Source: Stenopsyche tienmushanensis (Eukaryota > Arthropoda > Insecta > Trichoptera > Stenopsychidae). From it: a stretch of 64,000 nucleotides of DNA. The stretch spans positions 372,001 to 436,000 of the forward strand of contig WACJ01000523.1 of assembly GCA_008973525.1 (NCBI GenBank), written 5' to 3'. Below, one piece after another: positions 21,919 through 32,200 of this stretch. Within the stretch, counting starts at the first letter, position 1. Each line of letters opens with the position of its first letter. Under the pieces are notes generated by a model that saw only the letters and a list, made by a program, of their open reading frames with translations, did no database searches and was not told the DNA's origin. The translations under genes and the position numbers were made by a program.

Positions 21919-22656
21919 CACTCAAAATTCTTTTAATGCGACTTTTTTTTGTGCGATTTCGAAGTTATGCGGTTTTTTTCCAAAGTATTTTTTTTTAATT
22001 TCATGAAGGGCATGTATCGAGATATTTTAGAATAAAATAAAAAACAAATCATGAACATTAACCGAAATTTGGAAAAAATTCAAATTTTGGACTGCTTTAT
22101 TCAAGTCTAAAATTTAAAAAAAATCGATTTTGTTTCTTTGCATTTTTTCAATGTTTTGACTTTTGAAAAAACATCCTCCAAAGAAATTTCCATAATTCCA
22201 ATTACTTACAGAGTTATAGCTATTTTAGTGAGGTAACTAAGCCGGTCCTACTAGAATGAAATCTTTAAACGCGTTTTTCTCGAAACTACTTTTTTCAACA
22301 CAGTTTACATCATATCTTAGAAAGAAAGAGAAAATTTACACAGAAACTGATGACATTGACGCTACGCATACTATTTCTTTCGGAAAAAGAGCGATTTTGA
22401 GTTATATTGAAAAAGATGCGAGATGCCTGACATCCTTAAAATGTTACCAAACATGTTATTTTTTAATTGCCTTATTGTTTTCCTGATTTTTAAAAACTTT
22501 TTTTGTGCGATATTAGTTATATTTTATATAGCTGTTTCAAAGTTATGCGATTTTTAAAATCCATGGAACGCATCTTAATTTTTTCTATGCAAGTCATAGC
22601 TTTATTGTGCGATTATCCGCGGAACGCATCTAGCGCACAAAGAAAAAATTTAAGTG
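21919..22656 (+). mobile_element. Family A MITE, complete copy (738 bp)
   Basis: TA at 21917-21918 and at 22657-22658. The left end CACTCAAAATTC and the reverse complement of the right end, CACTTAAATTTT, form a short inverted repeat. Subterminal GTGCGATTTCGAAGTTATGC on the left; on the right GTGCGATATTAG, TTTCAAAGTTATGCGATTTT, GTGCGATTATCCGCGGAACG and ATCTAGCGCACAAA. The interior carries AAACGCGTTTTTCTCGAAAC and ACATCATATCTTAG, shared with other copies. No transposase. Confidence 0.8.
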
Positions 22657-22659
22657 TAT

Positions 22660-23385
22660 ACTTTTAAAAGGAAATAGAGTATTCTAAAAATTTAATTCAA
22701 CTGTAAATGTTTTTGAAAAACGAAAAAATGTTTAGATACTATTATTTCTTTACTTATTTAAGTGATAACTATTTTTTTTTGTTATAATAAGACTGGTTCT
22801 ATAATATACACATTAAAAAAAACTTAATTTTTGTTATTTTATTATTTAGTTACATAATTCATAAACTCCAAAATGGATGAAAATAAATTTTAAAAACTAA
22901 ATTTTACTACCAGCAAATACTTAATATTTAATTAAACCTAAAACTAAAAATAGAAGTATTTTTGATATGTTTTTATTGAGAAATGCCTATTTATGATGTC
23001 ATTTTTTCTTGAAATTAAGCATAAAATCATTATTTATTTACACAGCGGGGTAGTTTTTGGACATTTATAAAATGTGTGAGGAATCAAACGCTGATTTAAA
23101 AAATAATTCCACCATACCGACAAACTGTACCCGTAGGTAGTACCGTAATTTAGCGGTCGGATTCTTAACTCAATTATCTTGGGTTCAAATATAAAGCGGG
23201 TGTGGTTAGTGATCAGATTTTCGAAAACATGTGCGCTATAAAAACCACATTAAAGTGATCGACATTGCTCCGATTTGAAGAATTCATATTCTCACAAATG
23301 TGATATTGAAGATGCAAAATAAATTCTTTATTATTATTTTTTAACATTTTGAAATAAAATTGTACATCCCTAAACAAATAAATCC
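22660..23385. other. AT-rich interval, possible tRNA-like fragment
   Basis: Mostly very AT-rich. 23140-23215 is GC-richer and contains TTGGGTTCAAATATAAAGC, only weakly like a B box. I would not call a tRNA. Confidence 0.3.
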
Positions 23386-23388
23386 AGT

Positions 23389-23591
23389 GGTGTCAGGTTT
23401 GAAGACAATGCGAGTCACGGAATAGGGTACGTCCCGAGGCAAAGAAAATTAATTGGTATCAAGTTAGGAGACCGTGCGATCCACGGAATAGGTTACATCC
23501 CCAGGTGAAGAAATCCATTGGTGTCAGATCTGGGATCGTGCGAATATGATCCCCAAAAATAAAATTGTCGGTCCATGTGCAAAATATCCTG
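23389..23591 (+). mobile_element. 65-bp tandem repeats plus Tc1/mariner-type terminal repeat
   Basis: About 2.4 copies of a 65-66 bp unit (starts at 23389, 23455 and 23520), sharing GGTGTCAG, GTGCGA, CACGGAATAGG and AGGTGAAGAAA words. The array is followed by TGTCGGTCCATGTGCAAAAT and ATCCTG, then a TA at 23592-23593. The same end, with CAAAACGCCCTG, occurs at 28948-28972 before a TA. Reversed, this is CAGGGCGTTTTGCACATGG, which resembles the ACAGGGTG-type ends of arthropod Tc1/mariner elements as I remember them. Confidence 0.5.
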
Positions 23592-23599
23592 TATATATG

Positions 23600-24960
23600 T
23601 ATAAACATTCCATTTTGAATCACTTTATTAATGTGTGTTTACGATATAAATTTGTATGTGCGGTTTCGAAATGTTTCCCTAAATTCCCATATGACACTAT
23701 TATACAAAGCTTAAACGTGTAACAGGAATAATTTTTCAAATTTAGGACTCACATGTTTATCACAATAAATCTTATTTGTATGAAATCTGTCGTCGGTGCC
23801 AAATTTATTATGCGAATTTAATTTGTATCCAAATGTTGGCTCGAATTAATTGAAGAAAATATGCTCGCTATGTCGGCCAAATGCCGGCTCTTCGGTAATA
23901 ATTTTAAGGATTTATTTGCTATGGTAAAATAATGTCGGCCATTATCCATAGGATGCTTGACCGTTTTGAATGATTATTGTCGGTTTAAGGCCACGAGCTA
24001 CAGAATGCCAATCGAGGGGCCCCGGGCTCGTTAATCGAAAACCAGCCCAGATCACATTCCTGAAGGGACGTCGCCGGACAAACAAATGTATTTACAGCAA
24101 TTTGTGGAAAATTGATTTATCCTCATGTACACATGCGAGCCATTCCAAAGCCGGGACAGATAACGATCTCTGGACCTGTGCCCGCCGATCATATTACATT
24201 GGGATATTAAGGCTTTCGTAGCCTACCTTTTTGTATCACCGAAGGCATCTATTCAAATTTCAAACGCACGAAAGAAATTTCCCAAAACATTGTTCCTGGA
24301 TACAGATATTATGTACTGGCGAAAAGTAATTTCGTCGTTTGTGTGCGCGTCGCGTTTCATAACGACGCGGGTAAAATGGCCATAACGCGTTAAACGTCAA
24401 AATATCCCAACCTAAAAAAATGCGATTAATACAATCGCTCCATTTGGAATTTAGCACTCAAACACATACAATAAAATAAAAATCAACGTTTGCCAATAAA
24501 ATATCGCATTTAAGGAAAGCACGAATAACTTTTAATGTGGGTGTCAACTTCAAACAACGCAACTGCTTAAACATTTCACAACATTTTAGTGCTTTAAAGA
24601 TATTTAGCGACGGATCTCGGCATTTTCGACCCATCATCTTGACAATACTGTGTTTGTTGCATTCGAATAAATGTAATATAATTTAATTGGACTGTATTTA
24701 TGCCATTTTATATCAATTTCCGGAAGCGACGTCAAATGACGGCGAAACGTCCCGTGACACTGGGAGAGATGGTGAACCGGACGGATGTTGTTCAATTTGG
24801 GCAATACAGCCTACAAATATTAAATTTGATTATACTATGGAGCAAAAATGCTTTTAAAATGGCATTTTTCTAACGTAGAGGCAGGATGTGCGGAAATGAA
24901 CTCCACTACATTTGCATAAAAGGCCATTTTTAATGGACCGAAGGGTACTAATTAAATGTA
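23600..24960. other. Mostly unique interval with a GC-richer island (23960-24420)
   Basis: No gene recognised. The island contains unique sequence and CATAAC/TTTATC words. A plus frame of 83 codons (23970-24221) has no domain and no ATG context. Candidate regulatory DNA. Confidence 0.3.
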
Positions 24961-25063
24961 GATTTTGCAGAATATAGTTATAATTTAATATTTAACATGA
25001 GATAATTGTATTTGGTCGCTGCTAAAATCCCCCTCATATAATATAGAGACGCTCAAAATTTGT

Positions 25064-25289
25064 TAGGTTATAGCCGCCATTTTGTTAAAGCAACATCTAT
25101 CAAATTATTTAGTAATATATGCCGAATTATTATGGAAGGATATAGTATCAAACGACGTGTGTAAATCATCATATTTAATTTTCAAAATCTGTGCTTCGAC
25201 AAAGTCATCGAAAATTGAGCCTCCCGAATACGCGCGCCAACAGGCGAAGCCGCGGAGGACATTTGAACGATGTTCTATATCAAACTTGA
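25064..25289 (+). pseudogene. Tc1/mariner transposase relic (C-terminal end), internally deleted
   Basis: The last codons read SRGGHLNDVLYQT and stop at 25287-25289. They are preceded, one frameshift away, by KVIEN and ASRIRA. This is the C-terminus of the Tc1/mariner group whose catalytic block reads WFQQDGATCHTA. The upstream 120 bp match 54463-54620 at the DNA level, so both relics descend from related copies. Here the region between that block and the C-terminus has been deleted. Confidence 0.6.
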
Positions 25290-25769
25290 TGCCATTAAAT
25301 ATTATTTTAAATAAATTCATATAATTAAAGCAATTCTCTTCTTCCAAGCGCGATCATTAAAGTAAGTCACAGGGTCATATTTCTTTTGCATAAAGAAATA
25401 ACTTGATTTCATCTTTCAGTTCGAAGACAAGATTGACAACATTTCCTTTCAATAACCAACTTACATTGTGGAAAAGAACTTCAAAGAACGCAGACGAGTT
25501 TTAAGAGCTGCAGATCTTTAATGCAATTTATAATTTTGAGCAGAAAATTAAGGACATCTTGCAGCAAAGTTGAAAGAATCTCACTGGAAAAAGCATATCA
25601 ATAAATTATGCAGTTGATGACCTTTGCTTGGTGAGTAAAATCTTTCACTTTTACCCGAATAGTCAAATATGATTCCAGTTGAACGATCAATTTATTTAAA
25701 ATACACAGTTATTTATTAATTTTAGATATTATATGGGGTAGAAAAGATTTTTCAGTTTCACTCAAGGTC

Positions 25770-25965
25770 CCGAAAAAGGTGCGAGTTCACTGATTGTTAC
25801 TGACTGCTGCTCTAAAATTGATGAAGGAGTGACCACAAGGCTTTCGTATCCAAACGGTCTGAATTTCGGATCACTGATACATCGAAAGAGCGCCTCACAA
25901 TCGGACGCCATGAACAAAGTCCGCGTCCATGAACGGATCTCCGTACAGATATTCCAAAGTCGGTG
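25770..25965 (-). repeat. Repeat P, copy 2
   Basis: On the minus strand the frame reads RCISDPKFRPFGYESLVVTP, equivalent to GPIGYTNFVANPSS in copy 1 (8600). Surrounded by unassigned DNA. Confidence 0.45.
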
Positions 25966-26282
25966 AACGCCCAAACCTAAGTAACGAGATTTTAATCCGT
26001 CTGCATCCTGTAAATAATTGGGACGTCAAGTGATCCGGAAGGCATCTGCGAACTGTCACCACTTTACCATAAACAACTTTGAGTATTTTACTAGCTTTTG
26101 TGGTATTCTAATCTAATTAATTTGTTTGTATGGCCCGGTTATGAATGGTCACCATTTTTGTTTCAGATATTTGGTGAAAAAATGCGTAAAACAACGCCCT
26201 TTATCGTCTGGAACCTTTTTAAAATGTTTCCAAACTTCCAAAACCTAAGCTTATGCTAGCTTAAGATATATATACATATCCC

Positions 26283-26465
26283 CATAACTTACGCAAAACG
26301 CCCTAAAAGAGAAGAGAGTGATCACAAAGTTTGTGTGTCCAACCGGTCCATCTTTCGGACCATTGATACTTAATGAATAAATGCCTCGATGTCGATATGT
26401 TCACAAGGCATGGTCTCAAATTTATGCTGCGAAGTCCTAAAATGCTCCTATCCTGTGAGAAATTG
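26283..26465 (-). repeat. Repeat P, copy 3
   Basis: GCAAAACGCCCTAAAAGAG, AAGTTTGTGTGTCCAACCGG and TCGGACCATTGATAC correspond in reverse complement to the P core at 8660-8730 and 28600-28690. Confidence 0.45.
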
Positions 26466-26469
26466 GGAC

Positions 26470-28105
26470 GTCAGGCGGTTTCTGAGCGGAAGAATAGTGA
26501 GAGTTGTTATCAATACAAAACATGCATATTTTCTTGGCCAAAAATTAGGCAGCCAAATGGCCAATAAAAATATTCGATTAGTTATTAAGCGTTCTCATAG
26601 ACATTCTTGTCATATGAATTTTAATATTTACCGCGTATATCAGCCTTGATGATATCACCTTCTTATGAATTCTTTCATCAAGTTTTTTCCCCATAAAAAA
26701 TAATTGAAGTTGGGTCATATGGATGTTCAGTGGTCTGTTACACGCCATATCTCCCTCATCTGCCGATTTAATTATTTTGTGTTAAGTATAAGATGCGCAT
26801 ATAAGGTGTAGTGTTGTTCAAATGAGGGTTGATGTAATATTCGAATATTATTTGTGAAATTTTCATTATTGAATATAGAATAAAAAAATACGTGCGATGG
26901 AATTGATTAGGATATTTCGACGACGTTAATGAAATTTTCCTGAAACGTGTATTGCTATACGAATCATTGAATATAATTTGTAAGGCACGGTTGAACGAAG
27001 GCTTCGAATATAGCCGCAATTTTAAATCTATTTCGAATAGCTTTCATGGAGTTTTGTATGAAACAGTTCAAATATTTTAAAACGTATAGGATGATCTTCA
27101 GCAAATAATTTTTATTTAAAACGCGTAAAAGTGTAATGGACTAAATAAAATATGAAATGCGTGACATCTATCGAATATCAGGTGGACGTCGAGCCACCCC
27201 AAGCTTATTGGCCGTCAAGCAGAGGTTCTTGAACAACGTCTTCCCATGAAAATTCACCACTCCTTAAATTTATCGATAACGACGCCGTAACCTCTCAATG
27301 GCGTCGTTGAATTTTCCAAACAGTCGAAAGCTCAAAAAAGCCTTGCACACAAAGTGAAACACCCCATATATCAATAACGACTCCGCGAATGTGCATAAAG
27401 CCAATAAAAACTGCTGAAAAACCACCATACAGCCGCAATTCTATATGGTTTTATGGTTATTTGGTTATAACCGTATATCAATAGCAGGCTCTCCATGCGC
27501 ACCGGGAAAACTTTATGGCCACAACAAAAGGGAAGCATCATTATTTTAGCGGCGAGGCAATTACAGCCGTCGTAATAGAGGTGCTCGGGAATAAACTTGA
27601 CAGTTTTGCCCTCTAAACACCATAAAAACGGGAAAGGACCCCATGATTAGCCAAAGCGACAAGCGTCTCGCAGCTATTGCCGCCATCGATACTCCTCGTG
27701 TATAAGTATACCATTAAAGCAGCCGATTTGATACGCTCTTATCGACAACCTGAAAATCAAGCGCCTCTTACAAAAATGCTTCCCGAAAACAAGCTTTCCT
27801 TTGTAGTTTTTGTGCGGAAGAGACCCAGAAGCAGTCTTGGATAAATCAAACGAAAGAGCTTTGCCGGAATAGATCGAGTTTCGGAAGGGACCAGCCTCGG
27901 GGCCTAACAGCATACAAAAAATGGGGAAAAGACTCTTGAGTCTAAAAGGCAAAAGAAAAAGACGCAAATGGTGATAAAATTCAAATAAATTGCGCCGACT
28001 ATACATATTATCATCCAGAAAAATGTCTAATCAAAGAATATGCAACTAAAAACCTATCCAAGAACAAGTCTTTGTATAATAAAATTATAGAATTTATGAT
28101 CAACA
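26470..28105. other. No gene; GC-richer unique island at 27180-28010
   Basis: 26470-27150 is AT-rich. From 27180 the sequence becomes balanced and holds several TTTATGG/CCATAAA words (27450-27640). A minus frame of 110 codons at 27674-28006 has no ATG start and no domain. Best read as a regulatory candidate, not a gene. Confidence 0.3.
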
Positions 28106-28109
28106 TTAA

Positions 28110-28337
28110 CCCTTTGATGAGTATGCACTCACATGTGCGCGGGCATTGCCCCACAGCGCTTTATTTAGAATGCTTGCATTTCTAATAGAATGTTGTTTAT
28201 TCAAATTATGATTGTTTTTTCAAATTTTAATTTAATTTCCAACGAAGTTTCATGAACACAAACAATCAATCAAAAAATTGAAAAACAATTTACTCATTCC
28301 AGGAACACGTACGCTACAAAAACTAACTCATAAAGGG
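28110..28337 (+). mobile_element. piggyBac-type MITE, complete (family D, 228 bp)
   Basis: TTAA at 28106-28109 and 28338-28341. The left end CCCTTTGATGAGTATGCACT and the reverse complement of the right end, CCCTTTATGAGTTAGTTTT, are inverted repeats starting with the CCCTTT typical of piggyBac-type ends. The interior is non-coding. Related pieces are at 11127 (left end) and 43440-43505 (interior). Confidence 0.8.
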
Positions 28338-28539
28338 TTAATATTAAAATGACCAAGTATCCGAATGAATTTAAAAAAAAAAATGTAAAACATAACTGTA
28401 AAATAATTATTAAATAATCAACCATATTTTCGCTTTGTTTTGAGAGTATTTTGTACATGGATCGACATTTTTTTTTTGGGAGTTAGGGTTTTTTTTGCTA
28501 CGTTTCATACATAGGCTATATATCCTAAGTATCTTGGAC

Positions 28540-28690
28540 GCAGACCCACGTTCTGTGGCTATGTCCCGATCGCGAGGCGCTCATTCGAAGTATGTATCAG
28601 CGATCTGAAAAGCGGACCGGTTGGACACACAAACCTTGTGGCTACTCCCTCATCTTTTAGGGCATTTAGGGCTTTTTGTGTAAATTATGA
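28540..28690 (+). repeat. Repeat P, copy 4
   Basis: GCGGACCGGTTGGACACACA, AACCTTGTGGCTACTCCCTC and ATCTTTTAGG match the core of copy 1. One frame gives SGPVGHTNLVATPSSFRAF. Confidence 0.5.
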
Positions 28691-28879
28691 GGAGAAATAG
28701 AGGTGAACACAAAAGAAATCCTAATTGATTTTTTTTTTAATTATCATTTTTGCAATAATTTTAAATTTGCGAAAAACAGTCATTTTGTGCTATTACGATG
28801 AAAAAGTTATGACGATTTAAAGTTGAAATTTTGGATATTTTTTCAAAATGTTGAAAAAAAAATCTACTTCGACAACCCT

Positions 28880-28972
28880 GACACTTAGGACATAGGGTTT
28901 ATGTGTGAAACGTTGCAAAATACCCCTCTAACCTCCAAAAATATTCTGTCGGTCCATGTGCAAAACGCCCTG
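28880..28972 (+). mobile_element. Tc1/mariner-type right terminal repeat
   Basis: CTGTCGGTCCATGTGCAAAA then CGCCCTG directly before a TA (28973-28974). This is the same end as at 23591. Confidence 0.45.
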
Positions 28973-29284
28973 TATAGCATAAACTGGAGATCGTTTACTT
29001 CATATACAAATACATCAACCATGTTTTTCTTTTCTTAATAGCTTTCTTCTTCGTATATTTATGTCCATATATGGCAAGTCTTTTTCTTCCTGATTAAATT
29101 CGCGATAGTCTTCGACAAGGTCTTTCGTTAAGTATAATAGAAATTATTATCTTGATATCTTTATTTCTTTATAAAAGATCCTTGAATTTATAATGGTAAA
29201 ATTAAGGACTTCTGAGGCTGGAGGATTTATTTTATTTCAAAATTGAAGCACTTGGCACTTGCACTTGGGGTATCCTAATGAATG

Positions 29285-29660
29285 TTTGGTCTCGCGTGTT
29301 TGTCGGTCATTTTATTCAGATACAGCAAATTCTTCTCATGGAAGTTTATGGTAGTGATGTGATGAGTCGACAATATGTCTCGAAATAGGTTAGATTATTC
29401 AGATAAGGACGAGGCAAGAAATGGGAGACTATCAGTCATTTCTGACGAGCTTGTACAAAAAAGCTCGTCAGAAAGTGCGAAATGACCGCTGTGTGAAGCT
29501 TGACGACTTTTACGAAGAATTTCTTGGCATTTTTCAAAGTCTTCTACTTGGATATTGTGTCAGAAAAACTAGATATTAAAAAATTGTATGCGAGATGGAT
29601 GCATAGAACCAAAAAAACAACCCAAAAAGAGTTGGCAGTGAAGGTCTATGAAACCTCTTA
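29285..29660 (+). pseudogene. Mariner transposase relic (N-terminal half)
   Basis: Reading across frameshifts: EVYGSDVMSRQYV (first HTH; consensus YGxxAMSRxxVFEW), GRLSVISDELVQK (the GRPS...DELV linker), EEFLGIFQSLL (second HTH) and YARWMHR (the CARWVP motif). The region order and spacing are right. Stops such as the one after SRQYVSK show it is dead. The catalytic half is absent. Confidence 0.7.
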
Positions 29661-29878
29661 AAAATATATTATTTCCTATGCTAATAAAATGCTAAAAAAA
29701 AACTTACATAAGGTGCTTGAAAATGTCTGAAAAGTTTCGCCACCATTCAAACATCCCAACATATGACCGAAAGTATTCGAGCTGTTGATCAACATCAAGT
29801 TTGTGATTATGAGGGCGTGCATTCATGGTTGACATTGTATAACATTTTCATTTAACTAAATTTTAAGCTCTGGGGAAA

Positions 29879-30091
29879 AGCAAGTTCTTGTTTACAGTGC
29901 TCGACTACATGAAAGCCTTTGAAAGGAAGCCCAAATTGCAGCAGGAACAATCGAGAGAAGGCAACTTAGCACACTATCCAGTATGCAAACAATTCCTCGA
30001 GGACCATATTCTGTAATCCGACAACATTCTCGCACGGCACAAATCAAAAGCTTTCTTGTCGCTAAAATGCGAAAAACAATTTCCGATATAA
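29879..30091 (+). pseudogene. hAT relic of the Buster/ZBED/FAM200 type
   Basis: In one frame, DYMKAFERKPKLQQEQSREG, then NLAHYPVCKQFLE, a stop, and AFLSLKCEKQFP. The pattern KAF..KL.LW..QI..GNLAHFP....FLE is characteristic of the middle-to-late part of Buster-type hAT transposases and their domesticated ZBED/FAM200 relatives. At least one internal stop and an early end make it a pseudogene. No zinc finger or dimerisation domain is found nearby. Confidence 0.55.
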
Positions 30092-30099
30092 ATTCCGAT

Positions 30100-30540
30100 G
30101 GAAATTTAGCCCAACCCTGTTGTTGAGACGGCCGCCATCTTTGTTTGGCCGAACTGTCAATTTCAAAATGGATGCGAACGCCTCGGTCGTAACCGCATCA
30201 TTTTTAAGCATGACTAATTAGCGATTCCCCCTTTTAAAAACATTTGCTCGTCGAATATTATTATTTTCGGGATGGATTTTGAAAAGCGCTGGATAAAACG
30301 GGCGTTTTTATTTCGGTCCCGGCGGAACGCTAAACGCTTGTACCATATCAATTACCGTTCTATAATATATGCCTCCTTGAAATCCAAACCGGGAATGACT
30401 CAAATACGTAAGAAAATCGAAATAACTCCCGAAATAATTTCACTTCGTTTTTACTCGATCGTATCCTTCATATCTCCACCGGCGCATAAAAAAGAACAAT
30501 GGTAAGCCTTAACGTGTGATTTGAGGATTAATTCTATTCA
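30100..30540. other. Unique GC-richer island
   Basis: Contains a plus frame of 77 codons (30272-30505; in-frame ATG at 30272, MDFEKRWIKRAFLFRSRR) with a basic composition but no recognised domain. GCGCATAAAAAAG and GGATAAAACGGG words occur. Regulatory or small-ORF candidate. Confidence 0.3.
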
Positions 30541-30779
30541 AACTGACGGATCGTAAAGGGCAATAATGTATTTTAAGTGTGTGAAATTCTGCACGTACGC
30601 TCGAAGAATATCTTCCCTGTAATTATTGGCTCTGTTAAGTTTTTTTTTAATAAAAACTGAGAAATATAAACAATGTAGCATACGACCATAAAGTCGATCA
30701 AACTTCACGAATACGCCCAATTAAATCTTTATTATCAACAAAATTATTTTTAAGCAATTGCAATGACGCATATTTAGAT

Positions 30780-30930
30780 GTTGAATGTGTTTGGGGTCAC
30801 ATTTTTTCGAAGATGGTGTACCAATCAATATTTAATGAATTTTTATGGCCACAATTGAATCATAATAATGTGTCTGATGTCTAAAACATTATTTAAAAAA
30901 AATCTAGGAATCACATTTGGATGACCCTTT
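30780..30930 (+). pseudogene. Tc1/mariner transposase relic, internally deleted
   Basis: GGGGTCACATTTTTTCGAAG, ACCAATCAATATTTAATGAA and TGGCCACAATTGAATCAT run parallel to 50088-50176. In that copy the peptide is GPHLFEDGIGNTVTV followed by SMLSEL and PQLNH. This copy lacks the 20-30 bp around GNTVTV. Its downstream words, CACATTTGGATGACCC, match 50780-50796, which in the other copy lie beyond an inserted repeat B. Confidence 0.55.
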
Positions 30931-31362
30931 TTATAACTGCGCGAGACAATTAAATTTTGGCGCTGATCATAAAACAAACTAACAATTAGATTAATCTAGG
31001 GTGTTATTTATTTGATTTAGGTCGTTATTGCCCCATTGAAAACATGGCGATTAATTAAACGTACTGATATAATTTTGCATGAAAATGGGGATTTCAAAAA
31101 AAAGGGGAGAGCCCAATCGAAATTGACCCATGTTTAACATAATGGCCACAGGTAATTTATGCGAATTTTAAAAATACTCCCTACAGATTACTTTAATTCC
31201 GATTCATTGATAGATCGTTGAAACAAAATTTTGTCTTTATGTCCCATTTATGGACAATATAACATAGTAGAATGTCTTATACATGATAAATATAAGAGTA
31301 TAGCTCCGGACTGTGGATATATTGCGTCTGAAAGAACAACACTTATTACACAACATCAATGT

Positions 31363-31961
31363 GACAGATAAAATTTCTTTCTGCTGAGACACGGATTAAA
31401 ACTCGCAAAATTCCCGATTTCCCGACAAATCATTTATTTCCATCGCTGCAGATGAATACTTATATACTATAATACTTTGAAATGATTCGTAATTATATTA
31501 CGGAGGAATACAAAAATTTTGAACTCCGTATCTATTATACTTTATATCGATATTCCCATTATTAGATTCAAGGTGTAGTAAATACATCACCGGTAGGGAA
31601 AAGTTAATATAACAATTTTAAAAACATATATGTACTTTATATATGTATACATAGATTAGACAATTACTACCCCTAGGCGTCGCCTAAGCTCGTCAAATAG
31701 TAGTTACGCCATTATTTACAAGCGTTCAGATTTCGGCAAGAATGTCTCGATTTAGTAGCTTTCAACGTGCTATTGAGGTGTACGATTTCTGTTGGATAAA
31801 AATTTCAATCCCGAATTTTTCGGGATTACGTTTATTAATCCCAGGATTCGTGAGCACCTGAAACTGTCCGGGATCCCGGAATTGGAATCAACGTGGCCCC
31901 GGGATACTGCCCCAAGAGCATCCTCGCTCCACTCAGAAGTGAAATCCCACTTCTGACACCA
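31363..31961 (-). mobile_element. Repeat B, longest copy, ending in a primer-binding site
   Basis: The plus strand begins CATCAATGTGAC...CTGCTGAGACACGGATTAAA and ends with CACTTCTGAGTGG-related words and TCCCACTTCTGACACCA (31945-31961). Read on the minus strand, the end is a TGGTGTCAGAAGTGGGA primer-binding site following an LTR end (CACCACGTAACA, 31975-31963). B would then be the untranslated leader of an LTR retrotransposon pointing leftward. No gag or pol is found. GC-rich CCCGGGAT words near 31860-31915 form potential hairpins. Confidence 0.5.
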
Positions 31962-31962
31962 A

Positions 31963-32200
31963 TGTTACGTGGTGATACTTTTACGTTTAATTTAGTCTAA
32001 TTTAGATGACGCAATATTTTTATAGAGAATTTTTAAACTATCAAGATACATTATCTGATTCAATTACGAGAAAAGCATGAAATTAAAAGATCCCCAATTC
32101 CTTAATCTCTTTAATGCCAAGCACAAACAACCATCAAAACGCTCGGTGGCCGGATTTTGCATGTTTTTCGTCCGCAAGAGTTATTTCATTTCAAAAATAA
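31963..32200 (-). mobile_element. Probable LTR fragment to the right of repeat B
   Basis: Its 3' end on the minus strand (CACCACGTAACA) matches the LTR end at 12221-12232. The 5' end is not found, so the right edge is a guess. Confidence 0.3.

Noticed and set aside
23140..23215. tRNA gene
   Set aside because: Only a weak B-box-like word; no acceptor or anticodon stem can be paired by eye.
23389..23550. Regularly spaced repeats as a CRISPR-like array
   Set aside because: Only 2.4 tandem units without spacers, next to a transposon end, in eukaryotic DNA.
27674..28006. 110-codon minus-strand frame as a gene
   Set aside because: No ATG at its 5' end, no domain, and it lies in a unique block with regulatory-type words.
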